From positions 124,001 to 188,000 of the forward strand of contig JAKVAR010000006.1 in NCBI GenBank assembly GCA_022447585.1: DNA of 64,000 nucleotides, given 5' to 3'. A program made the position numbers and the translations under genes. Under the pieces are notes generated by a model that had not been told where the DNA came from, did no database searches, and worked only from the letters and a program-made list of their open reading frames with translations. This DNA is from Crocinitomicaceae bacterium. GTDB taxonomy: Bacteria; Bacteroidota; Bacteroidia; Flavobacteriales_D; Crocinitomicaceae. Shown here one piece after another: positions 52,703-63,543 of this stretch; the stretch's first letter is position 1, and each line of letters opens with the position of its first letter.

Positions 52703-53548
52703 TTACTTCTTCTTTCTCCAAGCCTCAATTGACTCTTCGTTCATTTTTACATAACTCTGATAATCCGCTTTCTTAGCTCCATCTAGAGAAACCTTAGCAC
52801 TTTCTATGGCACCCTTATAATCACCTAATTCAGCTTGAATTAATGATTTCTTTCGAAACATCCAGAATGGTTCCCCTCCTCTTAGTTCAATCGCTTTGTT
52901 TATCCATTCCAAGGCCAGTTTCATATCCTTTTTTTCAGAGAGGTAGTAATCAGCTGCATTGTAATAATCGGAAGACGAAGGCCCACCCATTACTTTTTCA
53001 ATTCCAGACATGACTAATTCATTTGTTGGAACTGAAAAGTCAACACTCGCTTTTGTGTCATCCCAAGAAAAAGTAATTGAAGCATCAACTGTAGAAACAT
53101 TTTCTATAGCAATAGTGAAAGACTCAATGTTTTTCTCTAGTTCCGAAACTTTGGCTTTTGTAGATAAGGCTACTTGATCTTCATTCCATGTTTCAGGAGT
53201 TCCCCAATTATCATGCTTATTGTAAAAGATAACTTCCCACTCAGAGGCAGACGGTTTCGTAAAAATTGCATACGTCCCTTTAGGTAAAGTATCATTTCCA
53301 AAAACTAAAGCATCTGAAGTTTCAATAGTAGAGTTTTCATTAGCGCCAGTTCTCCAAATTTCATTCAAAGGAACAACATCAGGAAAAATATCACGATCTC
53401 TTTTTGCTGGTCTAGAATACTTGATCACCACATCCGTTAAACCAACAACTTGATGAATTTCAGCTGCAGGACTTAATTTTGGCAGTTTTACTTGTCCATT
53501 AACATTTAAGGCACAAAGGCTAAGTATACTTGCTACGATTAATTTCAT
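52703..53548 (-). CDS. DUF2911-family exported protein with TPR-like tail
   Basis: VKLPKLSPAAEIHQVVGLTDVVIKYSRPAKRDRDIFPDVVPLNEIWRTGANENSTIETSDALVFG. Start at MKLIVASILSLCALNVNGQ. Confidence 0.85.
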   Translation of the reverse strand: MKLIVASILSLCALNVNGQVKLPKLSPAAEIHQVVGLTDVVIKYSRPAKRDRDIFPDVVPLNEIWRTGANENSTIETSDALVFGNDTLPKGTYAIFTKPSASEWEVIFYNKHDNWGTPETWNEDQVALSTKAKVSELEKNIESFTIAIENVSTVDASITFSWDDTKASVDFSVPTNELVMSGIEKVMGGPSSSDYYNAADYYLSEKKDMKLALEWINKAIELRGGEPFWMFRKKSLIQAELGDYKGAIESAKVSLDGAKKADYQSYVKMNEESIEAWRKKK

Positions 53549-53596
53549 GTCTCTAATTTTCACTAAAGATACACAAAGATTAACTCTCAAAAAGTA

Positions 53597-55633
53597 TTAG
53601 TTCATTGCCTTCACAACAAATTTTTCTTGTTGCAATACACCGTCTCTTTCAATTATAACGAAATAAAGGCCTGAGGAAAAACCCCTTAGATTAACAACTG
53701 CCTTTCCATTAAGATATTGAATATCCACAGGAATTTCTTTTCCAATACTATTTCGAATAGAAAATGATGTTTGTTCTTCCTCTCCGAATTCAATTGTAAT
53801 TTGATCCGAAGCTGGATTTGGATAAACACTAATATCAAATAAAGTCTTGTTATTAATCGCTTTAACTGCAGAGTATGTGTATTCACCGTTAAAATCAGTT
53901 TGTTTCAATCTGTAATATGAAACTCCATAAAAAGGTCTCAAGTCCCAATCTTGATATTGTATTACCTGAGAACTGTTACCCGCACCTTGCACGTATTTAA
54001 TCTCTTCCCAATCTTGACCATTCTGAGAGCGCTCAATTGTAAAATAGTCATTGTCTTTTTCAGAACCGGTCAACCATGAAATTAACACTTCATCAACATT
54101 TATTAATTCAGCATCAAACTGAAATAATTCAATTGGTAAAGGCGCGTTACCAAGGAAGTCCGTAAAAATCCAATCACACTCAGCTCCCGCATTCCCATCT
54201 ACAACAACGATATAATTACCTACTGGTAATGATGCAACTGATAATTGAACAGCACCCTGTCCTACAGAGCAGCCCCACCCCGTTTCAGTAGCCAAGTCAC
54301 ATGTTACATTATCCGGTGTCCCAGAATTTGTAAATATTCCAACTTGTGCCGTTGCGGCACCACCCGTGCAAGACATATTATCAATAGCTAAATTAAAATC
54401 GCCACCAGAGTGCGTATAAGAATACCAAACCATATTTTCGTTAGACGCCCAAATCGTGTTAGTTGCCGGATCAGAGTCGCCATCTTGACAACCACCTGGA
54501 TGAGCACCAGAAGTCCAAGAGCTATTATCAGGTTCAGCATAAGTCCCAGAAGTTGGTGATGTTGCCTGATAATTACATCCTGTAGCACCTAGAGGTAAGG
54601 CTGTGTAACAATGATCCGCTGGCGCCGTTGGTGTTATTTGATTAATAACAATGTTGTGTCCTTGATCATCTTCTTCCCAAATACGCACCCAAACATCTTG
54701 TCCTGCTATTCCATCTACCTGAATTTCTCCATCATTGCACCCCAAGAAGCAACTCACAGCGCCACAACCTCGATATTCTAGGCCGTTGCATGTTCCATCA
54801 GAACTCGTATACCATGCATATGAAATATTTGTAAAGCAAGCGAAACCTGTACACCCCCCTAAATTTTCAAACTGAATTGTAACACCACCGGTATTCGGAG
54901 GAATTGTTGTTTGCACCCAAACATCTTCCGGAGAAGAACCTTGAATTATCCCCGCTCCACATTCTGCAATAATCAATGGGTCAGAAGCGTGCCCTGGCTC
55001 CGAAGCATCGGCTGGTTCCGTGGCATTAATTGGAATATTTAAAGTCGTACTTGTTTGCACAGGTCCGCAAACATACTCTTGAACCGTTGGCAATACGTAC
55101 GGATCTATACATTCATCATGACATAATGATGATCCGAGTACTCGATATTGTAATTGTATTCTCCAAGTAACTGTTCCACCTGCGCCACACGGATCCCCAC
55201 TTGCAAATGCTGTTTGATAAGCGATTGCATTGGTCCATGTCGTTTGGTTTGGATTTATTGACAAGCCCGAAAAATTGACAATTTGGTCACCAGTATTCGC
55301 GTCTGTTCCAATTGCATCATCTTCAAAACCGCTCCAAATAAATCTATAACTAGAAGGAAGTTCACAATCAAAAGATTCAGAATAAAACAGATCATTTAAT
55401 GATAGCGTCCCTGGACAATTTGTATTTCCTAACTCAGTGCTTCCATCATCACTTGTTCCAAATGTTAAATCAATAATTTCATAATCCCATTGAGGATCAC
55501 TATCACCTGATCCAAAACCATCCATATCATCCACGTCTGAATAAACGATAGAAGTTCGAAATTGAACTATTTTTTGAGATAATGAGGTTTTCGCAACAAT
55601 TAGTGCAGCAAAAATAAGTAGGAATTTTGACAT
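53597..55633 (-). CDS. Large Cys-rich secreted protein with T9SS type A sorting domain
   Basis: Signal peptide; LPIELFQFDAELINVDEVLISWLTGSEKDNDYFTIERSQNG; FDISVYPNPASDQITIEFG...GLYFVIIERDGVLQQEKFVVKAMN. Confidence 0.9.
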   Translation of the reverse strand: MSKFLLIFAALIVAKTSLSQKIVQFRTSIVYSDVDDMDGFGSGDSDPQWDYEIIDLTFGTSDDGSTELGNTNCPGTLSLNDLFYSESFDCELPSSYRFIWSGFEDDAIGTDANTGDQIVNFSGLSINPNQTTWTNAIAYQTAFASGDPCGAGGTVTWRIQLQYRVLGSSLCHDECIDPYVLPTVQEYVCGPVQTSTTLNIPINATEPADASEPGHASDPLIIAECGAGIIQGSSPEDVWVQTTIPPNTGGVTIQFENLGGCTGFACFTNISYAWYTSSDGTCNGLEYRGCGAVSCFLGCNDGEIQVDGIAGQDVWVRIWEEDDQGHNIVINQITPTAPADHCYTALPLGATGCNYQATSPTSGTYAEPDNSSWTSGAHPGGCQDGDSDPATNTIWASNENMVWYSYTHSGGDFNLAIDNMSCTGGAATAQVGIFTNSGTPDNVTCDLATETGWGCSVGQGAVQLSVASLPVGNYIVVVDGNAGAECDWIFTDFLGNAPLPIELFQFDAELINVDEVLISWLTGSEKDNDYFTIERSQNGQDWEEIKYVQGAGNSSQVIQYQDWDLRPFYGVSYYRLKQTDFNGEYTYSAVKAINNKTLFDISVYPNPASDQITIEFGEEEQTSFSIRNSIGKEIPVDIQYLNGKAVVNLRGFSSGLYFVIIERDGVLQQEKFVVKAMN

Positions 55634-55742
55634 AAAGATAGTAATTGGTAGTGGTACAAAACTATATAATTATGCTCTTAAAATCAACCACAAATTGTTA
55701 CGAACCAGTCATTTAATTATTCACAAAATAACTTCTCTATAC

Positions 55743-56210
55743 TTAAACGGTTTTGTGAAGCGCATCCCAAAATTCTTTTGTTGAATTAACGCATCCCTGT
55801 TCCAACATTTCATGAATTTCTAATTCTCTTTCTTTAGAATAATTCTTCTCGGACTTGAAAATTGTCAGGCTGTCTGAATCATTAATTAAGGCACTATGAA
55901 TCGATTCTGGTGTTGACAAATCAACATCAGAATTATGCTTTGCATTTAATGATATTAGTTCGATTTTATCTTTATTCAAACTAAAGACCATGCACGATGT
56001 TTCAGTTCTATGCTCGATATATCTAATTTTCTCATATACTTTTTGAAGTACCGTATCAGAAAAAAGCTCGACGAGACTTGTTGCTTTTGGAACATCCGAA
56101 AGATTCATTTCTCTCCACTCCTCATCATGAACACCATTTACAATTAAAAAGTGTTTCAAGTCTTCAGCTAAAACTTCTAATTCTTCCCCCGTAAGCATGC
56201 GATATTTCAT
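55743..56210 (-). CDS. Conserved hypothetical protein (DUF6495-like)
   Basis: MKYRMLTGEELEVLAEDLKHFLIVNGV...LVELFSDTVLQKVYEKIRYIEHR; resembles a Bacteroidota-specific family. Confidence 0.6.
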   Translation of the reverse strand: MKYRMLTGEELEVLAEDLKHFLIVNGVHDEEWREMNLSDVPKATSLVELFSDTVLQKVYEKIRYIEHRTETSCMVFSLNKDKIELISLNAKHNSDVDLSTPESIHSALINDSDSLTIFKSEKNYSKERELEIHEMLEQGCVNSTKEFWDALHKTV

Positions 56211-56222
56211 GCCTCAAAATTA

Positions 56223-57254
56223 CTAATACTTCGCATATTCATAAGTGAAAACTGAGTTCAATTTACCTTTATACGAGTATTGTTTCGTTTTTACAGTCCC
56301 ATCTTCATTGTATACAGTTACCGTTTTACTTCCTTTATCTATCTTCCCTTTACTTGCGTAAATTTGTTCAATTGGACGATGCTCAGAATCATACGTTGTT
56401 TTCCATAAATAACTGATTTTTCCCTTGTCCGTGTATTGAGTACTTATTTTTTCATTTTCAGAATATGCTCCAGAAGCAACCAAAATCGTATCATTTTTAA
56501 ATGTCTCTGATTTATACATCACTGAATCCTTCGAGTAATAATACTTATATAAACGTTCTTTTTTCTCTTGTATTCTTCTGACATACTCTATGTAAGAACC
56601 ATCATTACTTTCTTCAGAAAACTTGCATATATTAGTTAGATTCTTTGAAGATTTCTCTTCTCCCTCAGGTTTGCATTTAAAATCCCATTGCTTCAATATT
56701 CTATTGTTTTTAATGAATTCTTGATGTCGAACTTTGTCATTTTCATAGGCATACTTCATTACGTATGTGTTCTTTAATTTCCTCCCATTTTGAAACATAC
56801 TTAATTCGACATTATTGTCTGTGTCATAGTTTACCAATAATCGAGAAGTCAATTTTCCTTTAGCGTAGATCTCTTTTAGTTCAATGTTCGAATTGTTGTA
56901 GGCGTAATTCACTTGAGATGACCTTTTTCCTGTTGTTTGTATTTGAACTAAATCGCCTTCATTATAGTGATAAAATGTATTTTTATCTTCACGGTTAACT
57001 TCGGAAATATCGCCGGACTCATTAAATTTCACTTGGTATTTTGACCTTTCTTTTCCTTTGTAAGATCTCTTAACATTAATGAATTTAATATTGTTTTCCT
57101 TGACACCTATAGTGTCGTATGCGTAACTATAACTTCGATCATCCTTCTTGTTGAATTTGATTCTATTTAAGTAGTATTCAGCATAATTAGAATTGCCATT
57201 TTGGGCTAGAGTAAATAGTGGAAATAGAACTGCAATTAAAATAATAGTTTTCAT
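56223..57254 (-). CDS. Exported protein with YD/MORN-like short repeats
   Basis: Signal peptide MKTIILIAVLFPLFTLAQ; repeated Y..N/K-G-K.. units (NYAYNNSNIELKEIYAKGKL, YDTDNNVELSMFQNGRKL, YDSEHRPIEQIYASKGKI). Confidence 0.65.
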   Translation of the reverse strand: MKTIILIAVLFPLFTLAQNGNSNYAEYYLNRIKFNKKDDRSYSYAYDTIGVKENNIKFINVKRSYKGKERSKYQVKFNESGDISEVNREDKNTFYHYNEGDLVQIQTTGKRSSQVNYAYNNSNIELKEIYAKGKLTSRLLVNYDTDNNVELSMFQNGRKLKNTYVMKYAYENDKVRHQEFIKNNRILKQWDFKCKPEGEEKSSKNLTNICKFSEESNDGSYIEYVRRIQEKKERLYKYYYSKDSVMYKSETFKNDTILVASGAYSENEKISTQYTDKGKISYLWKTTYDSEHRPIEQIYASKGKIDKGSKTVTVYNEDGTVKTKQYSYKGKLNSVFTYEYAKY

Positions 57255-57320
57255 TTGAATAGTTTTGAGTTACAATCATAAGATAGTTTTGAATAATTGG
57301 TTACAAACTTTTTGAAATCT

Positions 57321-57328
57321 TATTTTTG
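57321..57328 (+). promoter_or_regulatory. -7 box (TATTTTTG) 4 nt before the dxr ATG, TTG at 57297-57299
   Basis: TTG-N21-TATTTTTG; ATG at 57333. Confidence 0.45.
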
Positions 57329-57332
57329 TGTC

Positions 57333-58487
57333 ATGCAACAGAAGAAAGGAATCGCAATTTTAGGCTCAACAGGTTCAATTGGAACCCAAGCGTTAGATGT
57401 TATTGAATCTCACCCAAAGCACTTTGATTTACAGGTAATAACAGCAAATCGTAGCGCTGAACTACTTATTGAACAAGCCATTAAATTCAAGCCTAATACT
57501 GTTGTCATAGTTGACGAAAGTAAATTTGAACAAGTAAAAGATGCACTTTGGGATCATGATATCCATGTTTACACCGGACAAGATGCACTTGCTCAAGTTG
57601 TTGAGTCGAATGAAATAAATACTGTTTTAACCGCCATGGTTGGTTATGCCGGTTTAAGACCTACACTGTCTGCGATTAGAGCAAAGAAAAACATTGCCTT
57701 AGCAAACAAAGAAACATTGGTTGTTGCCGGAGAGATTGTTACGAAAGAAGCCATGGAAAATGGAGTGAACATTTACCCTGTTGATTCCGAACATTCTGCC
57801 ATATTTCAATGTTTGGCAGGAGAATTCCACAATAAAATTGAAAAGATTTATCTTACCGCTTCTGGAGGGCCATTTAGAGGGTATACCAAAAAACAATTAA
57901 TGGAGGTCACTAAAGCACAAGCTTTAAAACATCCAAATTGGGAAATGGGAGCAAAGATCACTATAGACTCTGCAACTCTTATGAATAAAGGTTTGGAAGT
58001 TATTGAGGCAAAATGGTTATTCAACTTAAAACCAGAGCAAATTGATGTTATTGTTCACCCTCAGTCAATTATACACTCTATTGTTCAATTTGAAGATGGT
58101 AGTATGAAAGCGCAAATGGGTCTGCCTGACATGAAACTTCCAATTCAATATTCTTTCACTTACCCGGACAGGATTTCTTCTGAATTCCCTCGTTTTAATT
58201 TTTTAGATTACCCTCAACTCACCTTTGAAAAGCCAGATCAGAAAACATTCACAAATCTACAATTAGCTTTTGATGTTCTGAAAACAGGAGGAACTGCGGC
58301 ATGTACTTTAAACGCTGCAAACGAAGTGGCGGTGGAAGCATTTTTGAACGAGAAAATTACATTTTTAGATATCCCAAGAATAAATGCTGAAACATTAAAA
58401 CGAGTTGAGGTAATTCAAAATCCAACCATCGAAGATTACATCTCAACAGATGCTAAATCAAGAGAAGTCGCTACAGGTCTAATCTAA
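57333..58487 (+). CDS. dxr: 1-deoxy-D-xylulose-5-phosphate reductoisomerase
   Basis: IAILGSTGSIGTQALDVIE, LANKETLVVAGEIV, PVDSEHSAIFQCL, TASGGPFRGY. Start at MQQKKGIAIL rather than 57297. Confidence 0.96.
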   Translation: MQQKKGIAILGSTGSIGTQALDVIESHPKHFDLQVITANRSAELLIEQAIKFKPNTVVIVDESKFEQVKDALWDHDIHVYTGQDALAQVVESNEINTVLTAMVGYAGLRPTLSAIRAKKNIALANKETLVVAGEIVTKEAMENGVNIYPVDSEHSAIFQCLAGEFHNKIEKIYLTASGGPFRGYTKKQLMEVTKAQALKHPNWEMGAKITIDSATLMNKGLEVIEAKWLFNLKPEQIDVIVHPQSIIHSIVQFEDGSMKAQMGLPDMKLPIQYSFTYPDRISSEFPRFNFLDYPQLTFEKPDQKTFTNLQLAFDVLKTGGTAACTLNAANEVAVEAFLNEKITFLDIPRINAETLKRVEVIQNPTIEDYISTDAKSREVATGLI

Positions 58488-58526
58488 AAAAATTAGCATT
58501 ATAGTTCTAATTCAAAAATATTTGCA

Positions 58527-58534
58527 TAGATTTG
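58527..58534 (+). promoter_or_regulatory. -7 box (TAGATTTG) for the his operon
   Basis: Exact TAnnTTTG about 18 nt before the leader-peptide ATG. Confidence 0.5.
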
Positions 58535-58552
58535 AAGTCAAGAAAAAAAGAA

Positions 58553-58615
58553 ATGAATTTTACACAATTACATCATCATCATTTTCATACTGCCTCTCAG
58601 GTGTGTAGAAGATGA
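58553..58615 (+). CDS. his operon leader peptide MNFTQLHHHHFHTASQVCRR
   Basis: 20-codon ORF with HHHHFH run immediately upstream of a terminator and hisG. Confidence 0.88.
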   Translation: MNFTQLHHHHFHTASQVCRR

Positions 58616-58641
58616 GCTATGTAATTACATGAAATAATCTA

Positions 58642-58674
58642 AAACCCGTCTGAGTAAATCAGACGGGTTTTTTT
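58642..58674 (+). terminator. his operon attenuator terminator
   Basis: aaacccgtctga-gtaaa-tcagacgggttt perfect 12-bp stem followed by T tract, 36 nt before hisG. Confidence 0.92.
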
Positions 58675-58710
58675 ATTTCGTATTGGTTTACTCAGTCAAC
58701 AATTGTAAAT

Positions 58711-59568
58711 ATGAGTAAACTAAAAATCGCAATTCAAAAAAGCGGCAGACTAAATGAATATTCGCTAAAACTTCTTAAAAGTTGCGGTATTAGGGTGGAT
58801 AATGGTAAAGATCAGTTAAAAGTAACCGTTCCCAACTTCCCATTAGAAATACTTTACTTACGTAATTCAGATATCCCCCAATACCTGGAAGATGGAGTTG
58901 CAGACATTGCAATTGTAGGTGAAAACCTCCTGATTGAAAAGAACAAAGATGTGGAAATTTTACGCCCTTTAGGATTTTCAAAATGTAATGTATCACTTGC
59001 TGTTCCAAAAGAAGTGGAGACAAATTCCATTGAATACTTTAACGGAAAGAAAATTGCGACCTCTTATCCAAATACCCTTGCTTCTTTTTTAAGCGAAAAA
59101 AATATTGATGCAGAAATCCATGTCATTTCTGGATCCGTCGAAATTGCGCCGAATATTGGATTAGCAGATGGAGTTTGCGATATTGTTAGTACCGGAAGCA
59201 CACTTTTTAAAAATGGTTTAAGAGAAACCGAAGTGATTCTAAAATCACAAGCTGTTTTGGCTAAATCCAAAAGCCTATCCGATGACAAAAAAGCTGTTTT
59301 AGACAAGTTGTTATTTAGAATTCAAGCCGTAATCAAAGCCAAGAACACCAAGTATATCTTAATGAATGTTCCTAACGATAGAATTAAAGAAGTGAGCCGA
59401 ATTCTGCCTGTACTAAAAAGCCCCACTGTTTTACCTCTGGCTGAAGAAGGATGGAGTTCAGTTCACTCCGTAATTGATGAAGACCAATTCTGGGATGTCA
59501 TTGACGAACTAAAGCAAACTGGTGCAGAAGACATTTTAATAATTCCAATTGATAAAATCGTGCTATAA
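58711..59568 (+). CDS. hisG: ATP phosphoribosyltransferase
   Basis: LKIAIQKSGRLNEYSLKLLKSCGI, VADIAIVGENLL, ADGVCDIVSTGSTL. Confidence 0.95.
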   Translation: MSKLKIAIQKSGRLNEYSLKLLKSCGIRVDNGKDQLKVTVPNFPLEILYLRNSDIPQYLEDGVADIAIVGENLLIEKNKDVEILRPLGFSKCNVSLAVPKEVETNSIEYFNGKKIATSYPNTLASFLSEKNIDAEIHVISGSVEIAPNIGLADGVCDIVSTGSTLFKNGLRETEVILKSQAVLAKSKSLSDDKKAVLDKLLFRIQAVIKAKNTKYILMNVPNDRIKEVSRILPVLKSPTVLPLAEEGWSSVHSVIDEDQFWDVIDELKQTGAEDILIIPIDKIVL

Positions 59569-60857
59569 TGAAGATCTACAAATACCCAAACAATGATACG
59601 TGGAAAACACTATCAGAAAGACCTGTAATTAAACAAAATACATTAGATGAAATCGTTTCAGGTATTTTATACGAAGTTAAATCAAGTAAGGATAAAGCAA
59701 TTAAAAATCTAACGAAGCGCTTTGACGGAATAACAATTGAAAATCTCAAAGTATCACGTTCAGAAATAGAAAATGCTGAATCTCTAGTATGTACAGACTT
59801 GAAAAATGCCATTACAGTGGCAAAATCAAACATTGAAACTTTTCACCTAACTCAAAACACGAATGAGGCAATCTCGGAAACAATGGAGGGTATACAATGT
59901 TGGAGAAAAAATATTGGTATAGAAAAAGTAGGTTTATACATTCCTGGTGGTTCGGCGCCTTTATTTTCTACTGTTCTTATGCTCGGTATTCCAGCAATAA
60001 TTGCTGAGTGTAAAGAAATTGTATTATGTTCTCCACCTGATAAAAATGGAAAAATAAACCCTGCTATTCTTTACGCGGCCAACTTAATTGGAATTTCTAA
60101 GATATTTAAAGTTGGAGGAGCTCAGGCCATTGCTGCAATGGCCTATGGTACTGAGACCATTCCTCAAGTGTATAAAATATTCGGACCCGGAAATCAATTC
60201 GTTACGAAAGCAAAGGAGTTAGTACAACAATCTGGAATAGCCATCGATATGCCCGCAGGTCCAAGTGAAGTTCTAATCATAGCTGATAATACTGGCAACC
60301 CAGAGTTTATAGCAGCAGATTTACTTTCTCAAGCAGAACATGGAGCAGATAGTCAAGTCATTCTTATCTCAGACAATGAAGATATTATCAATCAAACAAG
60401 TAAAGCTCTAGAAAAACAACTCAGTGAATTACCTCGAAAAGAAATAGCAACAAAAGCATTAGAAAATAGTCGCTCAATTCTATTAGAAAACTTAGAGTCG
60501 TGTTTTGAATTTAGTAATACGTATGCTCCCGAACACCTCATTCTTGCCTCAGATAATGGCGAACAATTTATTAGTTCTATCACCAATGCTGGATCAGTAT
60601 TTATTGGTAATTATAGTTGTGAAAGCGCGGGTGATTACGCAAGTGGAACAAACCACACGCTACCTACAAATGGGTTTGCAAAAAACTATAGTGGTGTTTC
60701 TGTTGATAGTTTTGTAAAAAAAATCACTTTTCAAAAATTGACAGCTAAGGGAATTTCAAATATAGGACCAGCGATCGAAATTATGGCAGAAGCAGAAGAA
60801 TTGTATGCGCACAAGAACGCGGTAACGCTTCGTTTAAAATCACTACAAAATGTTTAA
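59568..60857 (+). CDS. hisD: Histidinol dehydrogenase
   Basis: GLYIPGGSAPLFSTVLMLGIPA, GGAQAIAAMAYGTETIP, GPGNQFVTKAKELV, DMPAGPSEVLIIAD. Confidence 0.96.
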   Translation: MKIYKYPNNDTWKTLSERPVIKQNTLDEIVSGILYEVKSSKDKAIKNLTKRFDGITIENLKVSRSEIENAESLVCTDLKNAITVAKSNIETFHLTQNTNEAISETMEGIQCWRKNIGIEKVGLYIPGGSAPLFSTVLMLGIPAIIAECKEIVLCSPPDKNGKINPAILYAANLIGISKIFKVGGAQAIAAMAYGTETIPQVYKIFGPGNQFVTKAKELVQQSGIAIDMPAGPSEVLIIADNTGNPEFIAADLLSQAEHGADSQVILISDNEDIINQTSKALEKQLSELPRKEIATKALENSRSILLENLESCFEFSNTYAPEHLILASDNGEQFISSITNAGSVFIGNYSCESAGDYASGTNHTLPTNGFAKNYSGVSVDSFVKKITFQKLTAKGISNIGPAIEIMAEAEELYAHKNAVTLRLKSLQNV

Positions 60858-61875
60858 TTTAAATTCAATTATTCGCCCAAATATTTTGGCGCTAAAAGCA
60901 TATTCGAGTGCAAGGGATGAATACAAAGGCTCGGAAGGAATATTTTTAGATGCGAATGAAAATCCTTATGGATCTTTAAATAGATATCCCGACCCTAATC
61001 AGCTCACTTTAAAATCAATGTTGGCAGAAAGGAGTGCCGTCAAAAAAGAAAATGTTTTCATTGGAAACGGCAGTGATGAATTAATTGATTTAGCTTTTAG
61101 AATTTTTTGTATCCCAGGAAAAGATAAAGCTTTTACATTCAGTCCTACGTATGGAATGTATAATGTTTCAGCAGCGATTAATGACGTTGAACTTATAGAA
61201 AGTCCTTTGGATTCAGAATTTCAAATTAATCTAAATTTAGCTCTTGCAACTATTAATAAGAATAAACCGAAGTTGATTTTCATTTGTTCTCCAAATAACC
61301 CAACAGGAAATACACTTCGAATTAGTGATATAGAATCAATTCTTAATTCAACGAACGGAATTGTCATAATTGATGAAGCATATATAGATTTTAGTAACTC
61401 CCCTTCATGGCTTACTCGTTTAAATAAATTTCCCAATCTAATTATACTCCAAACTTTTAGTAAAGCTCGAGGATTAGCATCTGCCCGTATTGGTATAGGT
61501 TACTCAACCCCTGAAATAATTGCATTATTAAATAAAGCTAAACCGCCATACAATGTAAGTCAATTGAATCAAAAAGCGGCAATTCAATCCTTGAATAATG
61601 AAGCACAATATCAAACGAATCTAAAACTTATAATAGCGGGTAAGAAGCAATTAGAATTAGCGTTCCGACAAATTCGTTCTATCAAAAAAATATATCCAAG
61701 TGAAGCAAACTTTATACTGATCAAAATTGACAATGCAGAGTTGGTTTATAACTCGCTTTGCAATATGAATATTATTACTCGAAACCGATCAGCAATAATA
61801 GCAAACACCTTGAGAATAAGCATTGGTAGCAAAGAAGAAAATGAAGAGCTCATTAACGCATTAAAAACACTTTAA
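60850..61875 (+). CDS. hisC: Histidinol-phosphate aminotransferase
   Basis: [47 protein letters not shown]. Confidence 0.95.
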   Translation: MFNLNSIIRPNILALKAYSSARDEYKGSEGIFLDANENPYGSLNRYPDPNQLTLKSMLAERSAVKKENVFIGNGSDELIDLAFRIFCIPGKDKAFTFSPTYGMYNVSAAINDVELIESPLDSEFQINLNLALATINKNKPKLIFICSPNNPTGNTLRISDIESILNSTNGIVIIDEAYIDFSNSPSWLTRLNKFPNLIILQTFSKARGLASARIGIGYSTPEIIALLNKAKPPYNVSQLNQKAAIQSLNNEAQYQTNLKLIIAGKKQLELAFRQIRSIKKIYPSEANFILIKIDNAELVYNSLCNMNIITRNRSAIIANTLRISIGSKEENEELINALKTL

Positions 61876-61876
61876 C

Positions 61877-62968
61877 ATGAAAAAAGTACTATTTATAGAC
61901 AGAGACGGAACATTAGTTATAGAGCCTCCGTTAGATTATCAACTGGATAGTTTAGAGAAACTCCAATTCTACCCTGGAGTATTCCAGTGGTTGTCAAGAA
62001 TAGCAGTTGAACTCGATTTCGAATTAGTGATGGTTACCAATCAAGATGGTTTGGGAACTAGCTCTTTTCCCGAAGAAACTTTTTGGCCTGCACAAAACAA
62101 AATCATAGAAGCATTCAAAAATGAAGGGGTTTTGTTTTCAGAGATCCTAATTGACAAGAGTTTTCCGATAGACATGGCCCCTACTAGAAAACCAAGAACT
62201 GGATTGCTAAATAAATACATTTACGGTGACTACAATTTAGCTGATTCATACGTAATTGGAGACCGCCTTACGGATGTTGAGCTCGCAACAAACTTGAAAG
62301 CAAAAAGCATTTATATTAGCAGTGAAAATGAAGGTCAAGCAGATTTGGTAACTCAGAATTGGGCAGAAATTTATTCTTATTTAAAAAAAGAACCGAGAAA
62401 AGCTATAAACTCTAGAAACACAAATGAAACTCAAATTGAAATTCAGTTAAATCTGGATGGTTCTGGTTCAAGCGATATCAATACCGGCCTTGGATTCTTC
62501 GATCATATGTTAGAACAAATTTCGAAACATGGAAATATTGATTTACAGGTAAAGGTTCAAGGAGATTTGGATATTGATGAGCACCACACCATTGAAGATG
62601 TTGCCATAACATTAGGTGAAGTTTTTCTAAAAGCATTAGGAAGCAAAAAAGCAATTCAACGTTATGGTTTCCTTCTACCAATGGATGACTGTTTATCTCA
62701 AGTCGCCTTAGATTTTGGTGGAAGACCATGGTTAGTCTGGGATGTTGAATTCAAAAGAGAAATGGTTGGAGATATGCCTACAGAAATGTTCATGCACTTT
62801 TTTAAGTCTTTCAGCGATGCGTCAAAATGTAACTTGAACATCAAATCAGAAGGAGATAACGAACACCACAAAATAGAGTCCATTTTTAAAGCGTTTGCAA
62901 AAGCAATTCGAATGGCCGTTTCAAAAACAGAAAATTACGCCATTCCAAGCACAAAAGGAACATTATGA
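61877..62968 (+). CDS. hisB: Bifunctional histidinol-phosphatase/imidazoleglycerol-phosphate dehydratase
   Basis: HAD domain [14 protein letters not shown] plus IGPD domain [34 protein letters not shown]. Confidence 0.96.
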   Translation: MKKVLFIDRDGTLVIEPPLDYQLDSLEKLQFYPGVFQWLSRIAVELDFELVMVTNQDGLGTSSFPEETFWPAQNKIIEAFKNEGVLFSEILIDKSFPIDMAPTRKPRTGLLNKYIYGDYNLADSYVIGDRLTDVELATNLKAKSIYISSENEGQADLVTQNWAEIYSYLKKEPRKAINSRNTNETQIEIQLNLDGSGSSDINTGLGFFDHMLEQISKHGNIDLQVKVQGDLDIDEHHTIEDVAITLGEVFLKALGSKKAIQRYGFLLPMDDCLSQVALDFGGRPWLVWDVEFKREMVGDMPTEMFMHFFKSFSDASKCNLNIKSEGDNEHHKIESIFKAFAKAIRMAVSKTENYAIPSTKGTL

Positions 62969-63543
62969 TAGCAATTATAGATTACAACGCAGGAAATGTG
63001 AAATCAGTTCAAAATGCCTTAACGAGACTTGGTTATGAAAGTAAGATTACCAATAACGTTAATGAAATTAAATCTGCGAAAAAAGTCATATTCCCTGGAG
63101 TTGGAGAAGCAAAATCGGCAATGCAATCTTTAAAAACGAACGGTATAGATAGACTAATTCCAACGCTCAAGCAGCCGGTATTAGGTATTTGTCTTGGTCA
63201 ACAATTAATGTGTAAATACAGTGAAGAAGGAAACACAAATTGTTTATCAATATTCGATGTACACGTAAAGCGTTTCCCACCCAAAGATGTAGTGCCTCAC
63301 ATGGGTTGGAACAACCTCTCAATTCTCAAAAATGAATTATTTGAAGATTGGGTAATTGGAAGTAATGTCTATTTCGTTCACAGCTATTATGTTGAGTTAT
63401 GCGAATACACTTCAGCTACGACAGATTACATCATTCCTTTTAGCGCAGCCTTGCAAAAAGACAATTTTTACGCAACTCAGTTTCACCCTGAAAAATCATC
63501 AAGTATCGGGTCTAAAATCCTTCAAAACTTTTTAAAATTATGA
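62965..63543 (+). CDS. hisH: Imidazole glycerol phosphate synthase subunit HisH
   Basis: [41 protein letters not shown]. Confidence 0.95.
   Translation: MIAIIDYNAGNVKSVQNALTRLGYESKITNNVNEIKSAKKVIFPGVGEAKSAMQSLKTNGIDRLIPTLKQPVLGICLGQQLMCKYSEEGNTNCLSIFDVHVKRFPPKDVVPHMGWNNLSILKNELFEDWVIGSNVYFVHSYYVELCEYTSATTDYIIPFSAALQKDNFYATQFHPEKSSSIGSKILQNFLKL

Noticed and set aside
58553-58615. CATCATCATCAT as a simple microsatellite
   Set aside because: It is in frame in an ATG-initiated ORF, followed by a terminator and hisG, so the leader-peptide explanation is better.
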